A stretch of 25,828 nucleotides of DNA, taken from NCBI GenBank assembly GCA_964621645.1, contig CAZUMH010000042.1:1-25828 (forward strand), read 5' to 3'. The position numbers and the translations under genes were made by a program. Position 1 is the stretch's first letter. Every line of letters starts with the position of its first letter. The notes below the pieces were generated by a model, which worked only from the letters and a program-made list of their open reading frames with translations, was not told the origin of the DNA and did not search any database. This document shows positions 23,155-25,828 of the stretch, piece by piece. Origin of the DNA: CAZUMH01 sp964621645. Its GTDB lineage: Bacteria > Zhuqueibacterota > QNDG01 > JAGLOF01.

Positions 23155-23337
23155 TCAACAAGTGGCCCGCCATGGGCACTGAACACAATACGAACGCCCA
23201 TCACCCGAACCATAGCATTCCGGCACGCTGTTTTCGGTGAAACCAACATGATACTTGATGAACTCGTCGAAGGTAACGGAGATCATCATCGACCAAATCT
23301 GTTCCAAAGAATCAGTGTTGTTTTCAGAGGTGCTCAT
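23155..23337 (-). CDS. Small Cys-containing protein (60 aa) leading the signalling operon
   Basis: This short gene is supported by a textbook AAAGGAG site six bases before the ATG at 23337 and by its position immediately upstream of the membrane protein. The protein begins MSTSENNTDSLEQIWSMM, then 'FDEFIKYHVGFTENSVPECYG', and ends with four Cys in the last 21 residues (C-x11-C-x2-C-x4-C, final residue Cys). There is no signal peptide or membrane helix. The Cys-rich tail could bind a metal or be a modified or cleaved peptide, which would make it a candidate signal for the kinase behind it. It could equally be a small regulatory zinc-ribbon-like protein. I do not recognise a family. Confidence 0.65.
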   Translation of the reverse strand: MSTSENNTDSLEQIWSMMISVTFDEFIKYHVGFTENSVPECYGSGDGRSYCVQCPWRATC

Positions 23338-23351
23338 TGGGAGCTCCTTTC

Positions 23352-23381
23352 AAATTACGGTACAAAAAATATTAAAGTCAA
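23352..23381 (-). promoter_or_regulatory. Candidate promoter of the signalling operon
   Basis: On the reverse strand TTGACT (plus 23376-23381) is followed 18 bases later by TAATTT (23352-23357), which runs into TTGAAAGGAG. The -35 is good and the -10 weak by sigma70 rules. The TAATTTG string also partly resembles the TAnnTTTG -7 element of Bacteroidota-type promoters. Confidence 0.4.
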
Positions 23382-23482
23382 GGGAAAATAATTTAATCAC
23401 TATATTCGGCAATCCAAATCAAGAAATAAAGGATATTGCCGATACCATCTCTATCAATATAATTCAAAACAACGCTTCTTCA

Positions 23483-23522
23483 TATAGGGTAATCACCTTA
23501 TGCTATAGGGTAAACACCTTAT
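23483..23522. promoter_or_regulatory. Tandem operator-like repeats, 21-bp period
   Basis: TATAGGGTAATCACCTTAT (23483-23501) and TATAGGGTAAACACCTTAT (23504-23522) differ at one base. Their starts are 21 bases apart, two turns of the helix. Each is an imperfect dyad (ATAGGGT/ACCTTAT). They lie about 150-185 bases upstream of the first gene of the signalling operon and look like cooperative binding sites for a dimeric regulator, plausibly the encoded response regulator. Confidence 0.65.
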
Positions 23523-23600
23523 CGGTTTTCATCGCTCCCCCCTTATTAATTGCTATAATTCAATAAGTTAAATCTGATTATAAAACAATAAACTTAAAAA

Positions 23601-23620
23601 AATAGGGTGTTTACCCTATT
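23601..23620. promoter_or_regulatory. Third, fully palindromic copy of the operator dyad
   Basis: AATAGGGT (23601-23608) and ACCCTATT (23613-23620) form a perfect 8-bp inverted repeat around GTTT. Read on the other strand it is AATAGGGTAAACACCCTATT, nearly identical to the tandem repeats 80-120 bases away. A half-site TATAGGGT follows at 23647-23654. Confidence 0.6.
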
Positions 23621-23834
23621 GTTTTTGATGCAATCATTTAATAAAATATAGGGTGCCATCGTCATATCAAATTCGTTTCGGATGTGTCGGCGAAATTATT
23701 TTTTAAGGACTAAAGAATGATTTCTCTGTTCCCTCCTCCAGGAGCGGAAGCCCCATAAGGTTTCGAGAGCGAACACCGGGTTTTCAGGAGAACCGTAGTA
23801 TTGTGCAACATAATCACAGGGGAGAGTGTTGCTC

Positions 23835-24023
23835 ATGAAAACAATCGTATCATTCTTTAAGGAATCGGTCCTGTCTGTCCTGCTGCTGATCCTGCTCACG
23901 GCTGCCAGCCGGAAGAATAAATCCGTTGCCAGTCCAGCCGATGACGGGAAGGAATCTGAAATTTTCAAATTGCCCTGGATCTCCCATGCCAGGGCGCGGG
24001 CACTGCGGGCATCCGGCTTTTGA
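23835..24023 (+). pseudogene. Decayed copy of the propeller lipoprotein, 5' part
   Basis: The frame MKTIVSFFKESVLSVLLLILL has a signal-peptide-like start and a GGGGAG site. Its first roughly 120 bases align with the start of the propeller lipoprotein at 24509, including the end of the signal region and the segment up to the 'E(F/I)' strand. The lipobox Cys is replaced by Ser ('LLTAASRKN'), the frame then departs from the paralog, and it stops after 62 residues. No propeller part follows. It is best read as a truncated, frameshifted duplicate. A real small exported peptide is less likely. Confidence 0.6.
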
Positions 24024-24219
24024 ATCGGAAAACAGCATGATGAAGGGTCGGAAGGCACGGCGATCCATATCTGCCTGCATCGATGATTATCGCGTGAATG
24101 ATGGTGCCATTTTTTCAGAATGGCATTAAAGCAATGTTTTTGGATTAGTACTTGACATTGGCAATAAAAATTTACTAATAATGCATATATAGGAGCAAAC
24201 ATTTCTAATAAATACTTTT

Positions 24220-24347
24220 TCTCCCGGTTTAAAACTAATTCGATCAGCGGAAATATGGGGAAACAGTTTTAAACAGCGTAGTAAACGATAAGGGGAGATT
24301 AAACCGGGCAGAGTGTGCACCAGAAGCACGTAATGCCCGGTTTTTTT
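24220..24347 (+). ncRNA. Attenuator or riboswitch-like leader with alternative pairings
   Basis: Several exact complementary segments overlap. TCTCCC (24220-24225) can pair with GGGAGA (24293-24298). GTTTAAAACT (24227-24236) can pair with AGTTTTAAAC (24265-24274). CCCGGTTTAA (24223-24232) can instead pair with TTAAACCGGG (24299-24308), which is the left arm of the terminator. Folding of the upstream stems frees the terminator, and the alternative blocks it. This is the layout of a transcription attenuator or riboswitch expression platform. The 28-base loop 24237-24264 and the 18 bases 24275-24292 are the natural place for ligand recognition. I cannot assign a known class. Confidence 0.5.
24301..24347 (+). 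terminator. Intrinsic terminator
   Basis: AAACCGGGCA (24301-24310) pairs perfectly with TGCCCGGTTT (24334-24343), and a run of seven T covers 24341-24347. The 23-base loop contains a further small stem (GTGC/GCAC). It is a strong rho-independent terminator on the plus strand, lying within a leader and not after a gene. Confidence 0.85.
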
Positions 24348-24565
24348 ATTGCGGTGATTTTGATGATGACTGGGTACAATTTAAAAATGAGACAGGTCCG
24401 GGGCCGGCTGCAGGCATTCCCAATATCTGCCGGCCGGCACCTGATTCAGGTGTTGTCAGGAAGATACTATTATTTTATAATGGTAATTACCAAGAAAGTC
24501 GATTACTCATGAAAACCAAATCTACATTCGTCAGGGAATTGACTCTGTTTATCCTGCTGTAGACC

Positions 24566-25690
24566 ATGCTCGCGGCTGCCTGTAAAAAGAAGGATTCAAT
24601 AACCAATCCACAGCCGATGGAATTTGTCACCTGTCCCCAGACGCACCCGGACTGGCCCAGCCTGGCCGATTCCCCCTGGCCCATGTCCAGACACGATCCC
24701 CAGCATACGGGAAGGAGCCCTTACCGGGGACCCCAGACCGGGCAGATGCTCTGGTCCGCCAATCCGGTGCAGGACTGGGAGTTAAACAGTCATGTAATCA
24801 TCGGCCCGGACGGGACGCTCTATTACGTGGCCAGCCGCCTGCCCAACAAGCTCATCGCCCTCAATCCGGACGGCAGCGAAAAATGGCGCTACGTCCCCAC
24901 TGACAATGATCATAGTCCGTATACAAAAAGTGTCATTCTTCGTGCGGATAGCAGCATTTACTACGTCACATCAAAAGGTGATTATCTGTGTAATTTAAGC
25001 AAGGGAGGAACTCCCCTGGATACGGTTACTCTCCCAGGGAATCCCGGTCCACCGACAATCGTCAAAGATACTACCTTTTATTTTGTCGCCGAGAGCGGCC
25101 CCAAAAGCAATACCTTATATGCGATCCAAGCTGACGGGACAGTGGAATGGTCATTGTATATTGACGACGGCTTTGCTTCCGCCGAGTCACCCGTTATCTC
25201 TCCGGATGGAAACACTCTCTATCTACCCGGAAGATACAACGGCTTATATGCTGTTTCCACTTCTGGGCAGCTCAAGTGGCACCCCACAACGGGGTATTCA
25301 ACCGTACGCGGCTTAATGACCGATGCTCAGGGGAATATCTATTTCAGTCCGGATGGATTAACGGATGGTATTCGCGCCTTTAATCCTGACGGTACTACAC
25401 GTTGGGAATATCTTTCAGATACACTAAGGACGAGAACAACGCCAACAATCGGGCCTCAAGGGAATTTCTACCTTCCAGCGAATAGCAGTATCGTCTGCCT
25501 GGATTATGCCGGACAGTTCCGCTGGAGCTGCCCCTATCCAGCAGGAGTAACCCAGGTGACTGGACATCTTACCTGCGATAACGAAGGGACCGTCTATGCA
25601 TATTCGGGAGATATGCAGGATCCTTCCCTGTTTGCGGTCGATTCCAGCGGTCAGATGCTCTGGACCTGGACGGCGAGCAGCTGCCGCTGA
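24566..25690 (+). CDS. PQQ-type beta-propeller lipoprotein, broken at both ends
   Basis: The 374 readable residues contain a series of PQQ-like propeller repeats such as 'GPDGTLYYVASRLPNKLIALNPDGSEKWRY', 'SPDGNTLYLPGRYNGLYAVSTSGQLKW' and 'LFAVDSSGQMLWTW'. This is a periplasmic or surface protein of unknown binding partner. The natural start is ATG 24509 (MKTKSTFVRELTLFILL), but codon 18 is TAG (24560-24562). The frame then continues 'TMLAAACKKKD', a clear lipobox. Translation from ATG 24566 alone would lack the signal peptide and has no ribosome-binding site. At the 3' end the propeller sequence stops at about 25665 and the frame runs into helicase-gene DNA, giving an artificial tail 'ASSCR'. 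The gene is therefore probably a pseudogene, or its ends are assembly errors. Confidence 0.7.
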   Translation: MLAAACKKKDSITNPQPMEFVTCPQTHPDWPSLADSPWPMSRHDPQHTGRSPYRGPQTGQMLWSANPVQDWELNSHVIIGPDGTLYYVASRLPNKLIALNPDGSEKWRYVPTDNDHSPYTKSVILRADSSIYYVTSKGDYLCNLSKGGTPLDTVTLPGNPGPPTIVKDTTFYFVAESGPKSNTLYAIQADGTVEWSLYIDDGFASAESPVISPDGNTLYLPGRYNGLYAVSTSGQLKWHPTTGYSTVRGLMTDAQGNIYFSPDGLTDGIRAFNPDGTTRWEYLSDTLRTRTTPTIGPQGNFYLPANSSIVCLDYAGQFRWSCPYPAGVTQVTGHLTCDNEGTVYAYSGDMQDPSLFAVDSSGQMLWTWTASSCR

Positions 25691-25828
25691 GCTACTCCTA
25701 CAAGCCGGGTGAGGAGGCAGACGGGGTCACCCTGCGGCTGCCCTACACGCTGGCCCACGCCATTGAGCCCGAAGTCCTGGAGTGGCTGGTGCCCGGTCTC
25801 CTGGAGGAGAAGGTGACGGCGCTCCTGC
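25660..25828 (+). CDS. hrpA: Fragment of an HrpA-type ATP-dependent helicase (DUF3418 region)
   Basis: In the frame beginning at c25660 the sequence encodes 'LDLDGEQLPLSYSYKPGEE', 'ADGVTLRLPYTLAHAIEPEV' and 'LEWLVPGLLEEKVTALL', up to the window edge. This matches the conserved C-terminal part of bacterial HrpA helicases (DUF3418: SYxFxPGxxxDGVTLxxP, then WLVPGLLxEKVxALL). The front of the gene (DEAH helicase core) is absent: the fragment follows directly on the propeller gene in another frame. GC content rises sharply at the join. It is either a recombination scar or a chimeric assembly join. Confidence 0.8.
   Translation, partial: MDLDGEQLPLSYSYKPGEEADGVTLRLPYTLAHAIEPEVLEWLVPGLLEEKVTALL

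Larger units (their letters stand above)
23338..23834. other. AT-rich regulatory region with repeated dyads
   Basis: About 500 bases lie between the signalling operon (leftward) and the decayed lipoprotein (rightward). It is very AT-rich and contains at least three copies of the ATAGGGT...ACCYTAT element plus a half-site. The long reverse-strand frame through 23696-24202 is antisense to the lipoprotein remnant and is not credible. No RNA gene is recognised. Confidence 0.5.
24024..24508. other. Spacer holding a candidate promoter and an RNA leader
   Basis: No protein gene is seen. TTGACA at 24152-24157 followed by TAATAATGCATATATAG is a plausible promoter with a weak -10. Downstream lies the terminator/antiterminator RNA described separately. 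About 160 bases separate the terminator from the lipoprotein ATG at 24509. Confidence 0.45.

Noticed and set aside
23483..23620. CRISPR-like repeats
   Set aside because: Repeats are 19 bases with only 2 bases between the first two and one copy is inverted; no spacers and no cas genes.
23696..24202. 168-codon reverse-strand frame
   Set aside because: It is antisense to the decayed lipoprotein copy, and the same antisense similarity appears opposite the intact copy, so it only mirrors that duplication.

Overview
The window reads as bacterial DNA from a Gram-negative (two-membrane) organism. It has a TonB-dependent outer-membrane receptor, signal peptides, lipoprotein boxes followed by the linker style 'CSKENNVTGP', a lipocalin and a periplasmic two-component-propeller sensor. 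The style resembles the FCB group and neighbouring candidate phyla (Calditrichota, KSB1, Marinimicrobia), but I cannot fix the phylum from sequence alone. One gene pair, gatE-gatD, is of the kind normally regarded as archaeal.

Layout. 1-358 (-): truncated 5' part of an uncharacterised gene. 756-1295 (+): DUF2284 cysteine-rich metal-binding protein. 1860-5165 (+): 1101-residue sensor with Reg_prop repeats, a Y_Y_Y domain, a membrane helix and a PP2C/SpoIIE phosphatase. 5731-6291 (+): lipocalin. 6317-9656 (-): gatE-gatD, overlapping by 8 bases, with a good sigma70-type promoter. 9858-11579 (+): secreted esterase-like alpha/beta hydrolase with its own promoter. 11653-12177 (+): THEP1-like NTPase.

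12493-19695 (+) is the centrepiece. It is a tightly packed run of eight genes: lipoprotein with sulfite-oxidase-like (SUOX-like) fold features, TonB-dependent receptor, ECF S component, second periplasmic SUOX-like protein, two ECF ATPases, ECF T component and a MobB-like P-loop protein with a Cys cluster. Most junctions overlap by 1 to 11 bases. Together these genes could carry a ligand across both membranes and hand it to a cytosolic MobB-like protein. The pterin-binding-like folds and MobB point to a molybdenum or tungsten pterin cofactor, or a precursor, as the cargo. That assignment is inference. The two ATPases are degenerate in complementary ways: one keeps Walker A, Walker B and the switch His, and the other keeps only a clear LSQGE signature. 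The 3' end of mobB is duplicated 937 bases downstream as a remnant.

20728-23337 (-): a four-gene signalling cassette made of a small Cys-containing protein, a multi-pass membrane protein, a PAS/HisKA_3 histidine kinase and a NarL/LuxR-type response regulator. An AT-rich region upstream carries repeated ATAGGGT...ACCYTAT dyads that look like operators.

23835-25828 (+): a decaying lipoprotein copy; an RNA leader with mutually exclusive terminator and antiterminator pairings; a PQQ-type propeller lipoprotein whose signal peptide is broken by an in-frame TAG; and at the window edge an abrupt join to a piece of an HrpA-type helicase gene. No rRNA, tRNA, CRISPR array or transposase was recognised.
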